A DNA stretch of 64,000 nt from Pseudomonas sp. WJP1 (lineage in GTDB: Bacteria > Pseudomonadota > Gammaproteobacteria > Pseudomonadales > Pseudomonadaceae). The notes below the pieces were generated by a model, which was not told the DNA's origin, ran no database searches, and saw only the letters and a list, made by a program, of their open reading frames with translations. The number at the start of each line of letters is the position of its first letter. Within the stretch, counting starts at the first letter, position 1. The DNA is taken from assembly GCF_028471945.1 (NCBI RefSeq), contig NZ_CP110128.1, forward strand, positions 1,104,501 through 1,168,500, given 5' to 3'. The translations under genes and the position numbers were made by a program. Shown piece by piece: positions 19,643 through 28,571 of this stretch.

Positions 19643-22600
19643 TCAGGCCGCTACAGAGGGCAGCCGCCCTTCCAGCGTCAGGCCCATGCGGTTGAGTGCG
19701 TGGGCAAGGCTGATCAGATTTGCGTAGGTGACCTGATGCACGCCGGCCCAGGCAGGGCGGTCGACCCGAAAGCCGCTATCCATCGTTCGCTCGATTGTCG
19801 TTCGCACAATCTGGTTGGTGCGGCTGCGATGAATCAGCGTGAAGGAATCCTGCGACCGTTCAATGGTGAACATGCCCTGACGAAACAGCAGGTGATCGAT
19901 CTGCTCGGGTGTTCGTTGGATGAACGGCGTCGGCATCTGCAGGCTGATGTCGGCATAAAGGGTGTCGGTATTACCGCGCATCGGGCCAAGTCCCCCCGCA
20001 ATCTCATGGCCGACTTCGATGCCTTGGTCGATGTCCAGGTGCAGGCTCTGCTCGGGTTGCACTTCTTCGATGCGCAAACCGATACCCCCCTCCGTTTCGC
20101 TGATGCCGGCCATTCCCCTGAACGTGTTGGTACTTTCCTGGTCGGTGAGTACCAGCCATTTTGTGCCGCCGTTGCGGGCTTGAGTGGCTTGCATGATGCT
20201 GTGGGTGAGGTAGGTCTTGATGGATTGCCGTGATCTGAGGCCCATGGTCGTGTCTGTATAGCGATAACTTGCCAGGCAGTCGGTGGCCTGGATTCGAATG
20301 CCGTTCTGTTGGGCCGTTTTGACGACCTCCAGCGGCGTGAACTGTCCCGCAGGATCGCCTGGCAGCTTTTTCAGGTATATCTCCAGCATGCCATGCATCT
20401 CCCCGGTCTCGGCGAAGTTGTTCAGGTCGACTTGGCTGAAGTCGTTGAGCAGACGATGCATGTAGAGTGTCTTGACGCCTTTCCGGGCAAACGTCGGCAT
20501 GTTTTCGATCAGGAAGCGCATGCTGGCAATGCGATCCTGACTTTCTCCAACCACCAGGCCGGGCGCTGCGTCGAATATCTTCTCGATGAGTTCGGTAACG
20601 GTTGTGGATGGCGTGATCACGGGCTGGACCGGCCGGGGCGGCAGCGATGCAAAAAAGTCCTTGGGCGTCTGGAATGCGGTTGCATCCCTGACCAGCATTG
20701 TGCGACGCCCGGCAACATATTGTTCATAGGAGGAGACCCCTCTGATTTGCCCTCCATGCATGCTGACGATTTTTATATGGGTTTCCGGTTCTCCCAACGC
20801 CATGGAGTTCAGTGAGCGGCCGTTGGGGGCATCGTAGCGGGTCAAGTGAGTGAGATCCTTCACTTTGGGCAGCACCGGAGCCGTGGGCTGCGATGGTCCG
20901 GGAACAGGCTCGCTGGGGCCAGGCTTGCCAGAGGCAGGCTTGCTGGGGCCTTTACCGCCGGCGGTCAAACGAAGTTTCGGAGCCAGTTCCCATTCACCCT
21001 CGGCATTCAGGCGTACCGGAATCGAGCCCGTAAAGGCGTTGGGGTTTTGCGGGTCGATGATGGCCCAGGTGCCGCCGCCGTTGACGTCAGCCTCGTAACG
21101 CACGTAGTAAGCCTGTTCGTTGATCAGGATGGCGTTGGGAGGGTTTGAGTCCAGGGTGTAGATACCCTGGTATTTCCCGCTGGTGGCCATGGGGTAGCTT
21201 TCGAGGAGTTCATTGCTTTGCCAATGCTCTGGCACTTCAATGGCATCCCCGGTCTCGTCGGGCAGGGTCGGTAATACATCAGGTTGCAGAGGATCCTCCT
21301 CTGGTTCATCGGTCGCGCGCGTTTCCGCGGTTTCCTCCGGGTCGAGCGTCTTGTCCAGGTCCGCCGCTTCAGCTTCAGCCGCAACCCCGGCTTCGTCCAA
21401 CACACTCGCTTCCCTGAGCAGCGGAATATTGAACAGCACATTGATGCCAGCGAGCACCGCGCCAATCACGCCTGCCTTGCGCTCCGCCGCCGTTCTGCCA
21501 TTGACCGCCTTGTCGATGTTCAAACCCATCGCGGCGATGCTGGCCCCGATCACGGGCAAGGCGATGGGCCAGCCGAGAACCGCCAGCGGGCCGAAGACCT
21601 TCAGGCCGACAGTCAGATAACCCAGCCACAGGTGTTCGCGCATTTGCCCATTGGTCACCAGGGTCAGATTGGCTTCTTCCAGCATCGCGCCTTGCACGGC
21701 CCGGCTTTGCCAGGTGAACACGTCGCCGCTGACGGTGATGTTTTTCTGATTGATCAGGTGGTGATCGTATTTTCCCCAGGTGCCGACCAGCTGGTTCATC
21801 AACGGGGTGATGTCGTCGTGGATCGCCTTGCGCACCGACAGCGGGAAATGGCTCATGAATTCGGTTCGGGCCTGCTCTTCGTTCATCTGCAGCAGCATCC
21901 ACCAGTGCATGTCGGTGGGCGTCGGGTGCACGTGGAAAGGTGTGGCTGCGCCAGGTACGTAGGTGATCTGCCGACCGTTGCGGTCGACGATGCGCAGGAT
22001 GTCGGTGGCGACATGGCCTGCGACATCCAGCGCACAGACTTGCAGGTCCGCAGGCACGGTGTTTTGCGCCTGCAGGGTCGTCAGGGTCATAGGCCAGGGC
22101 GTGTCGCCGACGGCGGCCCTGACGACGGTCTGGAAATCGTCTTCCCCCAGTTGCCCGCTCTCGCACGCCTCGATGGCTTTACTGAGGTAGTTACACTTGG
22201 CCAGGGCCCGGTAGTCATCGAAATGCGTGGCCCAGAATGCATTGAATTTGCTCAGGTAGCGGTCACTGAGGTTCAGCTCCCACAGGTCGGCGAGCACTTT
22301 GCTGGGGTACATCCGCACTTCATTGGTTTCGTTGTAGATACTGGCGTTTGCATCGGCGGTGTAGAACCCGCCATTGCTGTTCAGTTCGAGGGCGTCGTCC
22401 TGGTCGGTCACGCGAAACCGATGCATCACCAGTTGCGTCAGCGTGAACGACTCACAGGGTTTGGGCGCATGTTCCCAGCCCAGGAAAGTCTTGTTGCTGC
22501 TGGCCGTGACGTTGTCGAACCGATGCCACCAGACCTGATCGGGGTCGTGGCCGGTGATGCCGTGTTTTTTCAGGATATCACTGGCTACCGCATGGGCTTC

Positions 22601-22705
22601 CTCTTGCAAGCCGGGGCACTCTGTCACAACGACAGGCGCAATGAGCCTGAGTGTTTCCTGGTCGGCGGCATTGCTTGATGCGGGGGTGTTTTGTTCGCTG
22701 GACAT
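19643..22705 (-). CDS. Large dermonecrotic-type, membrane-targeted effector toxin candidate
   Basis: 1020 residues. The N-terminal half (about 20-400) resembles the dermonecrotic toxin (DUF6543-like) region of Pseudomonas toxins and carries hydrophobic stretches near 359-395 and 412-430. An acidic segment (450-485), a small beta region (490-580) and a Gly/Pro/Ser-rich linker (583-615) follow. The C-terminal part (about 705-905) resembles the PMT C2/TIKI-ChaN-like fold seen in membrane-targeted effector domain toxins. At the expected GExH position the sequence is GESQ (720-723). No signal peptide; no immunity gene or secretion cluster is adjacent. Family assignment is from memory of similar proteins. 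Confidence 0.7.
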   Translation of the reverse strand: MSSEQNTPASSNAADQETLRLIAPVVVTECPGLQEEAHAVASDILKKHGITGHDPDQVWWHRFDNVTASSNKTFLGWEHAPKPCESFTLTQLVMHRFRVTDQDDALELNSNGGFYTADANASIYNETNEVRMYPSKVLADLWELNLSDRYLSKFNAFWATHFDDYRALAKCNYLSKAIEACESGQLGEDDFQTVVRAAVGDTPWPMTLTTLQAQNTVPADLQVCALDVAGHVATDILRIVDRNGRQITYVPGAATPFHVHPTPTDMHWWMLLQMNEEQARTEFMSHFPLSVRKAIHDDITPLMNQLVGTWGKYDHHLINQKNITVSGDVFTWQSRAVQGAMLEEANLTLVTNGQMREHLWLGYLTVGLKVFGPLAVLGWPIALPVIGASIAAMGLNIDKAVNGRTAAERKAGVIGAVLAGINVLFNIPLLREASVLDEAGVAAEAEAADLDKTLDPEETAETRATDEPEEDPLQPDVLPTLPDETGDAIEVPEHWQSNELLESYPMATSGKYQGIYTLDSNPPNAILINEQAYYVRYEADVNGGGTWAIIDPQNPNAFTGSIPVRLNAEGEWELAPKLRLTAGGKGPSKPASGKPGPSEPVPGPSQPTAPVLPKVKDLTHLTRYDAPNGRSLNSMALGEPETHIKIVSMHGGQIRGVSSYEQYVAGRRTMLVRDATAFQTPKDFFASLPPRPVQPVITPSTTVTELIEKIFDAAPGLVVGESQDRIASMRFLIENMPTFARKGVKTLYMHRLLNDFSQVDLNNFAETGEMHGMLEIYLKKLPGDPAGQFTPLEVVKTAQQNGIRIQATDCLASYRYTDTTMGLRSRQSIKTYLTHSIMQATQARNGGTKWLVLTDQESTNTFRGMAGISETEGGIGLRIEEVQPEQSLHLDIDQGIEVGHEIAGGLGPMRGNTDTLYADISLQMPTPFIQRTPEQIDHLLFRQGMFTIERSQDSFTLIHRSRTNQIVRTTIERTMDSGFRVDRPAWAGVHQVTYANLISLAHALNRMGLTLEGRLPSVAA

Positions 22706-22911
22706 GCTCTCGCTCCTTGAGAAATGGGCAGTGATGATTGCCTGCTTCTCTGCAGGAGGTGCACTACATAGTTATGCATGGATGAACGGTCAGCGTCGAT
22801 CAAGCTGTGACCAGTCGCCGCGCCACCCTTACTGTTTCCCAACCGCAGGTGTATCGTATTCGCCTTTTGCAGGCCATAGGCCTGTCGCTGATACGTGAGG
22901 TAGTTGAGTTC

Positions 22912-24288
22912 ATGTCTTTCACCCGTCGCCAAATCCTCGGTGGCCTGGCCGGTCTTGTTGTCGTTGGCGTGGGAGCGGGCGGCGCATCGCGTTACTGGCT
23001 GGGCAAGATGGCCGACGCCGATGCGGGTCACGACTATGAGCTGATTGCTGCGCCGCTGGATGTCGAACTGGTGACGGGGCACAAGACCGAAGCCTGGGCG
23101 TTCGGCCCGTCGGCACCGGGAACCGAATTGCGCGTGCGCCAGGGTGAATGGCTGCGGGTGCGTTTCATCAACCACTTGCCGGTGGCGACCACCATCCACT
23201 GGCATGGCATTCGCCTGCCGCTGGAGATGGACGGTGTGCCTTACGTGTCGCAGTTGCCGGTATTGCCCGGTGAATACTTCGATTACAAGTTTCGCGTGCC
23301 CGATGCCGGCAGCTACTGGTATCACCCGCACGTGAGCAGCAGTGAAGAGCTCGGTCGCGGGCTGGTCGGCCCACTGATCGTCGAGGAGCGCGAGCCGACC
23401 GGCTTCAAGTACGAGAAAACCTTGAGCTTGAAGAACTGGCATGTCGATGAGCAGGGCGCTTTCGTCGACTTCAGCATTCCTCGCGAAGCCGCCCGCGGCG
23501 GTACGGCGGGGCGCCTGTCGACCATCAACGGTGTACCGCAAGCGGTCATCGACTTGCCTGCCGGGCAGATCACCCGCGTGCGCCTGCTCAACCTCGATAA
23601 CACCCTCACCTATCGCCTGAATATCCCGGGTGTCGAAGCGCAGATCTACGCACTGGACGGCAACCCCATCGAACCGCGACCGCTGGGCAAGGAGTACTGG
23701 CTCGGCCCGGGGATGCGTATTTGTCTGGCGATCAAAGCACCGCCGGCGGGTGAAGAATTATCCTTGCGTAACGGCCCCGTTCGTTTGGGCACATTGCGCT
23801 CCGTGGCCAACTCCGACGCGCCGACTGCATGGCCTGCGGCACTGCCTGCCAACCCGGTGGCCGAACCGGACCTGGCCAATGCCGAGAAACTCAACTTCAA
23901 TTTCGAATGGGTGGGGTCGGTGTCAGTCAACGTCGACAACGGCAAGCCGCCAAGCCTGTGGCAGATCAACGGCAAAGCCTGGGACATCACCGACAAGACC
24001 TGCGCCGACCGCCCGATTGCCAAGCTGGAAAAGGGCAAAAGCTACATTTTTGAATTGAAGAACATGACTCAATACCAGCATCCGATTCACCTGCACGGCA
24101 TGAGCTTCAAAGTCATTGCTTCGAACCGCCATAAGGTCATCCCGTACTTCACCGACACCTATTTGTTGGGCAAGAACGAGCGTGCGCAAGTGGCGCTGGT
24201 GGCGGATAACCCTGGGGTGTGGATGTTCCATTGCCATGTGATCGATCACATGGAAACCGGCCTGATGGCCGCCATCGAGGTGGCGTGA
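22912..24288 (+). CDS. Periplasmic multicopper oxidase (CumA-like)
   Basis: 458 residues from ATG 22912. A twin-arginine signal (SFTRRQILGGLAGL) leads to three cupredoxin domains. Copper ligands are visible in HWHG (His96, His98), WYHPH (His138, His140), HPIHLHG near the C-terminus, and HCHVIDHMETGLM (440-452). The size and its link to a tadA-like deaminase gene match cumA of P. putida, implicated in Mn(II) oxidation; the true substrate here is unknown. GAGG precedes the start. Stop and next start overlap (TGATG). Confidence 0.9.
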   Translation: MSFTRRQILGGLAGLVVVGVGAGGASRYWLGKMADADAGHDYELIAAPLDVELVTGHKTEAWAFGPSAPGTELRVRQGEWLRVRFINHLPVATTIHWHGIRLPLEMDGVPYVSQLPVLPGEYFDYKFRVPDAGSYWYHPHVSSSEELGRGLVGPLIVEEREPTGFKYEKTLSLKNWHVDEQGAFVDFSIPREAARGGTAGRLSTINGVPQAVIDLPAGQITRVRLLNLDNTLTYRLNIPGVEAQIYALDGNPIEPRPLGKEYWLGPGMRICLAIKAPPAGEELSLRNGPVRLGTLRSVANSDAPTAWPAALPANPVAEPDLANAEKLNFNFEWVGSVSVNVDNGKPPSLWQINGKAWDITDKTCADRPIAKLEKGKSYIFELKNMTQYQHPIHLHGMSFKVIASNRHKVIPYFTDTYLLGKNERAQVALVADNPGVWMFHCHVIDHMETGLMAAIEVA

Positions 24289-24785
24289 TGCGTCAGATTC
24301 GTCCCGCGGCGATCATCGACCGCAGCCGAGATCGCGACTTCATGCGCGAAGCCCTGGCCCTCGCAGCACAAGGCGCGGCGCTGGGTGAAGTGCCGGTGGG
24401 CGCGGTGCTGGTGCAGGACGGTGAAATCATCGGCCGTGGTTTCAATTGCCCGATCAGCGGCAACGATCCGAGCGCCCATGCCGAGATGGTCGCGATCCGT
24501 GCTGCCGCCCAGGCCGTCAGCAATTACCGCCTGCCGGGCAGCACGCTGTATGTGACGCTGGAACCGTGCAGCATGTGCGCGGGCCTGATCGTGCACTCGC
24601 GGATTGCCCGGGTGGTGTATGGCGCGCTGGAGCCCAAGGCCGGGATTGTGCAGAGCCAGGGACAGTTTTTCACCCAGGGCTTTTTGAATCACCGGGTGTT
24701 GTATGAGGGTGGGGTGTTGGCGGAGGAGTGCGGGGCGGTGCTGAGCGAGTTCTTCAAGGCCCGACGTGCGAAACCTTCAGACTAA
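24288..24785 (+). CDS. tadA: tRNA-specific adenosine deaminase
   Basis: 165 residues. The zinc/catalytic motif HAE (His64, Glu66) and PCSMC (Cys94, Cys97) place it in the cytidine deaminase-like fold, TadA branch, which converts A34 to inosine in tRNA-Arg(ACG). The start ATG overlaps the upstream oxidase stop, so expression is probably coupled. The equivalent gene has been called cumB next to cumA in P. putida. Confidence 0.92.
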   Translation: MRQIRPAAIIDRSRDRDFMREALALAAQGAALGEVPVGAVLVQDGEIIGRGFNCPISGNDPSAHAEMVAIRAAAQAVSNYRLPGSTLYVTLEPCSMCAGLIVHSRIARVVYGALEPKAGIVQSQGQFFTQGFLNHRVLYEGGVLAEECGAVLSEFFKARRAKPSD

Positions 24786-24795
24786 TCACCAACCC

Positions 24796-24880
24796 CTGTA
24801 GGAGCGAGCCTGCTCGCGATGGTGTGTCAGTCGACATCAACGTATCTGACACTCCATCGCGAGCAGGCTCACTCCTACAG
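24796..24880. repeat. REPIN-like inverted pair
   Basis: CTGTAGGAGCGAGCCTGCTC and GAGCAGGCTCACTCCTACAG face each other over about 45 bases, between the convergent 3' ends of tadA and cmoB. Confidence 0.88.
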
Positions 24881-24909
24881 GGGATCTCCATTGACAGCGA
24901 GATCGGGGT

Positions 24910-25866
24910 TTATTTGCGGGCGACGATGACGGCCCGCATCGGCGCCGGCAGCCCTTCAATGGTCTTGCTGTGGTCTTCGGGATCGAGGAAGTCGCTCAGC
25001 GACTGATACTTCATCCATTCCGTCCCGCGCTGCTCTTCAACCGTGGTCACGCTCACGTCCACGCACTTCACATCGGTGAATCCGGCACGACGCAGCCACA
25101 ACTCCAGCGCCGGTACCGACGGCAGGAACCACACGTTGCGCATCTGCGCATAACGATCCTCCGGCACCAGCACCTGATGTTTGTCGCCTTCGACCACCAG
25201 GGTTTCGAGCACCAGTTCACCGCCCTTGACCAGGCAATCCTTCAGCGCCAGCAAGTGCTCGATCGGCGAGCGACGGTGGTAGAACACACCCATGGAAAAC
25301 ACCGTGTCGAAGCCCTCGAGGTTCGGCGGCAGGTCTTCGAAAGGGAATGGCAGGTGCCAGGCATTCGGCTCGGACAGGTAACGTTGCACCGCCTGGAACT
25401 GGCAGAAGAACAGCCAGTTCGGATCGACGCCGATCACGCTGTCCGCACCGGCACCCAGCATGCGCCACATGTAGTAACCGTTGCCGCAGCCGACATCGAG
25501 GATGCGCTTGCCCTTCAGGTCCAGGTGCGGTGCGACGCGCGACCACTTCCAGTCCGAACGCCATTCGGTGTCGACGTGAACGCCGAACAGATCGAACGGC
25601 CCTTTGCGCCACGGCGACAAACCCATCAATGCCGTACGCATCTGCGCACGGGTTTCATCGTCGCAATCGGTGTCCAGCGTCAAACCGTTCAACAAGTCGA
25701 CTTCGCTCGGCTGAATCTTCGGCAAAGCGTCCAGCGCGCTCTGCCAGCGCTCCAGGTCGCCGTGACCCTTTTCCATTTTCTTGTCGAGTTGATGCTGCAG
25801 GGTGTTGGCCCAATCGGCCAGCGGTGTGCCAGCCAGGCGGCGGGCGAGGGGAGACAGATCAATCAT
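24910..25866 (-). CDS. cmoB: tRNA uridine-34 carboxymethyltransferase CmoB
   Basis: 318 residues. Start [20 protein letters not shown], then a Rossmann methyltransferase-like core with [14 protein letters not shown]. CmoB uses carboxy-SAM to carboxymethylate 5-hydroxyuridine-34, making cmo5U in tRNA wobble positions. It overlaps the upstream cmoA gene by four bases (ATGA), so both steps are made together. Confidence 0.95.
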   Translation of the reverse strand: MIDLSPLARRLAGTPLADWANTLQHQLDKKMEKGHGDLERWQSALDALPKIQPSEVDLLNGLTLDTDCDDETRAQMRTALMGLSPWRKGPFDLFGVHVDTEWRSDWKWSRVAPHLDLKGKRILDVGCGNGYYMWRMLGAGADSVIGVDPNWLFFCQFQAVQRYLSEPNAWHLPFPFEDLPPNLEGFDTVFSMGVFYHRRSPIEHLLALKDCLVKGGELVLETLVVEGDKHQVLVPEDRYAQMRNVWFLPSVPALELWLRRAGFTDVKCVDVSVTTVEEQRGTEWMKYQSLSDFLDPEDHSKTIEGLPAPMRAVIVARK

Positions 25867-26606
25867 GGCAAGGCAATCAACGAGGCAAAGTTAAGACATT
25901 GGAACCACGGCACGACTTTCGAGAACCCTGCGGCCAACAGGCGTTCGCGGTGTTCTTCGAGGCTGTCGGGCTTCATGACGTTTTCGATGGCGCTGCGCTT
26001 CTGGGCGATTTCCAGTTCGCTGTAGCCGTTGGCGCGCTTGAAGGCGACGTGCAGGTCGGTGAGCAGCGCGTGCTCCTGCTCGTCTTCAAAGCGCAGTTTT
26101 TCCGAGAGAATCAGTGCACCACCGGGCAACAGGGACTGGTGGATGCGCGACAGCAACGCGCTACGCTGATCCGGAGCAATGAATTGCAGGGTGAAGTTCA
26201 GCGCCACCACCGAGGCGGGCTTGAATTCGAGCGCGAGGATGTCGCCTTCGACCACTTCCACCGGCAGCAACTCCTGGAACATCGAGTCCTGGCCGTTCAG
26301 GTATTCACGGCATCGCTCGACCATCGCCGCGGAGTTATCCACAGCGATGACGCGGCAGCCGTCGGTGCGCACATGTCGACGTAGCGCCTGGGTCACTGCA
26401 CCCAGCGACGCGCCGAGGTCGTAGAGCACGCTGTTGGGCTGGGCGAATTGCGCGGCGAGCACGCCGAGGTTTTCGACGATGGTCGGATAACCTGGCACCG
26501 AGCGCTTGATCATGTCCGGGAACACCCTCACCACGTCCTCGTTGAAGGCGAAGTCAGGCACCTGGGCCAAAGGCTGGGCGAAAAGGCGATCGGATTCTTT
26601 GCTCAC
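25863..26606 (-). CDS. cmoA: Carboxy-S-adenosylmethionine synthase CmoA
   Basis: 247 residues from GTG 26606 ([20 protein letters not shown]), equal to the E. coli length; an in-frame ATG at 26651 would add 15 atypical residues. A SAM-dependent fold with [18 protein letters not shown] at the nucleotide site. CmoA makes carboxy-SAM from SAM and prephenate for CmoB, whose gene overlaps its end. Confidence 0.94.
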   Translation of the reverse strand: MSKESDRLFAQPLAQVPDFAFNEDVVRVFPDMIKRSVPGYPTIVENLGVLAAQFAQPNSVLYDLGASLGAVTQALRRHVRTDGCRVIAVDNSAAMVERCREYLNGQDSMFQELLPVEVVEGDILALEFKPASVVALNFTLQFIAPDQRSALLSRIHQSLLPGGALILSEKLRFEDEQEHALLTDLHVAFKRANGYSELEIAQKRSAIENVMKPDSLEEHRERLLAAGFSKVVPWFQCLNFASLIALP

Positions 26607-26706
26607 GGCGGTTCCGGCGGTGTCGGTGGAAAAGGCCGGCATTTTAGCCAAGTTGGCGCGGGGATGCGCGGGTTGTCTGATAAACCGGTGGGGCTGATGC
26701 CTTGCT

Positions 26707-26753
26707 CGTTCCCACGCTCTGCGTGGGAATGCCGCCCGGGACGCTCCGCGTCC
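26707..26753. repeat. Double-hairpin repeat, distinct from the REPINs
   Basis: GTTCCCACGCTCTGCGTGGGAA forms a hairpin, and directly after it GGGACGCTCCGCGTCCC forms another. The composition differs from the GAGCGAGCCTGCTCGC repeats, so this is a second intergenic repeat type, downstream of the yhhN-like gene and upstream of cmoA. Confidence 0.7.
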
Positions 26754-26762
26754 CTTCGCGAT

Positions 26763-27398
26763 CTAACGCGGTTTCTGATCGAACGCCGATGCCGTGATGC
26801 CCCATTGCCCCAACCAATAACTGAGGATGATCACGTACGGCGCGGCATCAAACGGCGCCACAAAGCGGCTAATACCAATCACGCTATCGGAAAACACAAA
26901 CGCCACGGCCCCGGCTCCTGCAAGCAGCGCCGAACGCTTGGGTACGTCAGTGCCGAGTCGCGCCAGCGCCCGCCAGAGCATGGCGCTGATCGCCAGGCCA
27001 TAGACGATCACAGGAATCAGCAATGGCCCCAGTCCGTGGGCAATCAGTATCCCCAGCAGCACCGCGCCAACACCCAGGGCGATGATCAGCGGCAACATGG
27101 CCAGTCGCCTGCAATCGCTCAAATAAGCTTTCAGATAGGCCAGATGGGCAACGAGGAACGCCCCGAGCCCGAACACAAACAAATCCCCCGGCCATGCCAG
27201 CAACACGTCGCCGAGCAGGGAGAAAATCAATCCAAGGCTGATCCAGCGTCGATAGTCACTGGGCGGCGCATCATGCAGCCAGCCGAGCAGGGCGAGGACA
27301 GGCAGCGGCTTGACCAACAGGCAAAGCAGCGCAGCGTGCACGCTCAGGCCATAAAGAAACGTCACTGCGCCCATCAGCGCCAGAATCAGCCAGCCCAC
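26763..27398 (-). CDS. YhhN family lysoplasmalogenase-like membrane protein
   Basis: 211 residues from GTG 27398, two bases after the stop of the preceding gene; the longer open frame would run inside that gene. About seven or eight hydrophobic helices with the conserved SLLGDVLLAWP and AFVFSDSVIGISRF blocks of the YhhN/TMEM86 family, which hydrolyses lysoplasmalogens in animals. Its bacterial substrate is unclear. It probably shares a transcript with the chagasin-like gene. Confidence 0.85.
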   Translation of the reverse strand: MGWLILALMGAVTFLYGLSVHAALLCLLVKPLPVLALLGWLHDAPPSDYRRWISLGLIFSLLGDVLLAWPGDLFVFGLGAFLVAHLAYLKAYLSDCRRLAMLPLIIALGVGAVLLGILIAHGLGPLLIPVIVYGLAISAMLWRALARLGTDVPKRSALLAGAGAVAFVFSDSVIGISRFVAPFDAAPYVIILSYWLGQWGITASAFDQKPR

Positions 27399-27400
27399 GG

Positions 27401-27793
27401 TCAGTTCACCGAAATGGCGCAGTCGAAGGCATCCGCCGGCAGCACTTCCGGTGCCCAAGGTTGTTGCGAGGTCAGGCGCAAACGTCCCGTGCCAGGGGCG
27501 AACGCCTGGAAGCGCCAGGTCGAAACACCGGCAGCTCCCACGACGCCGGCATCTTCCGGGTTGCTGTAGACCTCAGGGCTGAGCGCGCGCAACACGCCAC
27601 CGGCCGAATCCTGGATCGACCAGCGGTAACCCGTGGTCGGATTGCTCGGCAGGGTCAGGATCAGGTTTTGCCCGCTGGTGAGTTTTACCGGGCATTCGCT
27701 TTGTTTTTCCACGGTCACGTTGTGCGCAGGTTGCGTGGCGCAAGCGGCCACCAAGGTGAGAGCGAGAGGGACAAACAGGCGAGTGGGGGACAT
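27401..27793 (-). CDS. Chagasin-like (I42) protease inhibitor lipoprotein
   Basis: 130 residues from ATG 27793. A lipoprotein signal ends in LVAAC. The inhibitor loop motif NPTTGYRW and the closing RLTSQQPWAP region are those of the chagasin family, inhibitors of papain-type cysteine proteases. It is a likely periplasmic or outer membrane-anchored inhibitor. The open frame continues 19 codons upstream but the lipoprotein signal fixes the start. Confidence 0.9.
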   Translation of the reverse strand: MSPTRLFVPLALTLVAACATQPAHNVTVEKQSECPVKLTSGQNLILTLPSNPTTGYRWSIQDSAGGVLRALSPEVYSNPEDAGVVGAAGVSTWRFQAFAPGTGRLRLTSQQPWAPEVLPADAFDCAISVN

Positions 27794-27867
27794 AGGCTCA
27801 GTGGCTCCGGCGTTCACGACGAACGGCGAGCATAACTGAAGATGAGACAAAGTGTGACAGCACCGAC

Positions 27868-27920
27868 GCCTTCGCCGGCAAGCCGGCTCCTACCTACAGG
27901 AGCTGGTTTGCCAGTGAAAG
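27868..27920. repeat. Short degenerate REP pair
   Basis: CCTTCGCCGGCAAGCCGGCT CCTAC and the partial mirror AGGAGCTGGTTTGCCAGTGA lie almost back to back. It resembles the GGCAAGCC subclass seen at 12428 and 58441. Confidence 0.75.
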
Positions 27921-27932
27921 CGGTGGTGCATG

Positions 27933-28391
27933 TCAGGCTTCCAGAGAGAAAGCAAACTTGCCTTCGGATACAAACTCACGCTGATCCTTGTCCTTGAAGC
28001 TGACATGGAATGTGCCGCAGTAGTCTTGCTTGTTGGCGTTCACAGTCAGGTCCATTTCGCCCTCGAATGCCCAGTAACTGGTGTAGCTCGGGAAGTTTTC
28101 AGTCAAGGCGATTTCTATCAGTTGATCTGGAGAGTTTAATTTGTAAGTGCCGGTTTCGATGTGTCTAGGCAGATAGATATCAAAAGCACGATCTTCAGGG
28201 GTGTTCTTTTCCCCAGCTTTGAAAACGGCCAGGATTTCTCGGGAACCGACGCTGGTGTAGAACTCTTCGGAGTTGAAATCATTACGGTCTTGAATGGTGG
28301 CACTCAAGCAGTTTTTCTGACAGCACTGGCGGAACTTCAATTCAACATTAATGCGGCTGTCGACACGACTTCTTCGTTGCTGGATATCCAT
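27933..28391 (-). CDS. Hypothetical protein in an AT-richer pocket
   Basis: 152 residues, no signal peptide, no membrane segment. The sequence is predicted beta-rich (alternating pattern in TGTYKLNSPDQLIEIALT and DYCGTFHVSFKDKD), with Cys23, Cys24, Cys28 near the N-terminus. Codon use and base composition are visibly less GC-rich than in neighbours, suggesting later acquisition. I recognise no family. It is a single gene with no partner on either side. Confidence 0.6.
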   Translation of the reverse strand: MDIQQRRSRVDSRINVELKFRQCCQKNCLSATIQDRNDFNSEEFYTSVGSREILAVFKAGEKNTPEDRAFDIYLPRHIETGTYKLNSPDQLIEIALTENFPSYTSYWAFEGEMDLTVNANKQDYCGTFHVSFKDKDQREFVSEGKFAFSLEA

Positions 28392-28524
28392 GGAACCTGT
28401 CTCTTCAAGGATTATTTGAGCCTTGAATGTACGGCCTGCGAACGGTCTGAGCTACTATTTGAATTGACAGGTTTTAACGGCGTTTAATGACAGATTATGT
28501 ATGTTGTCAGGCGTGAATATGACA

Positions 28525-28549
28525 ATGGCCAGACAACTTGTCTGGCCAT
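28525..28549. terminator. Perfect 12-bp inverted repeat downstream of lon
   Basis: ATGGCCAGACAA (28525-28536) and TTGTCTGGCCAT (28538-28549) are exact complements separated by one base. It lies 22 bases after the lon stop (minus strand) and may be its terminator, though only a weak T stretch follows in that direction. Confidence 0.55.
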
Positions 28550-28571
28550 GTCGGTGTTGCGCTATATCCGC

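Noticed and set aside
21284..22678. Plus-strand frame of 464 codons opposite the toxin gene
   Set aside because: Considered as an immunity gene candidate; it lacks a ribosome binding site, membrane pattern or family features, and the toxin frame is clearly coding.
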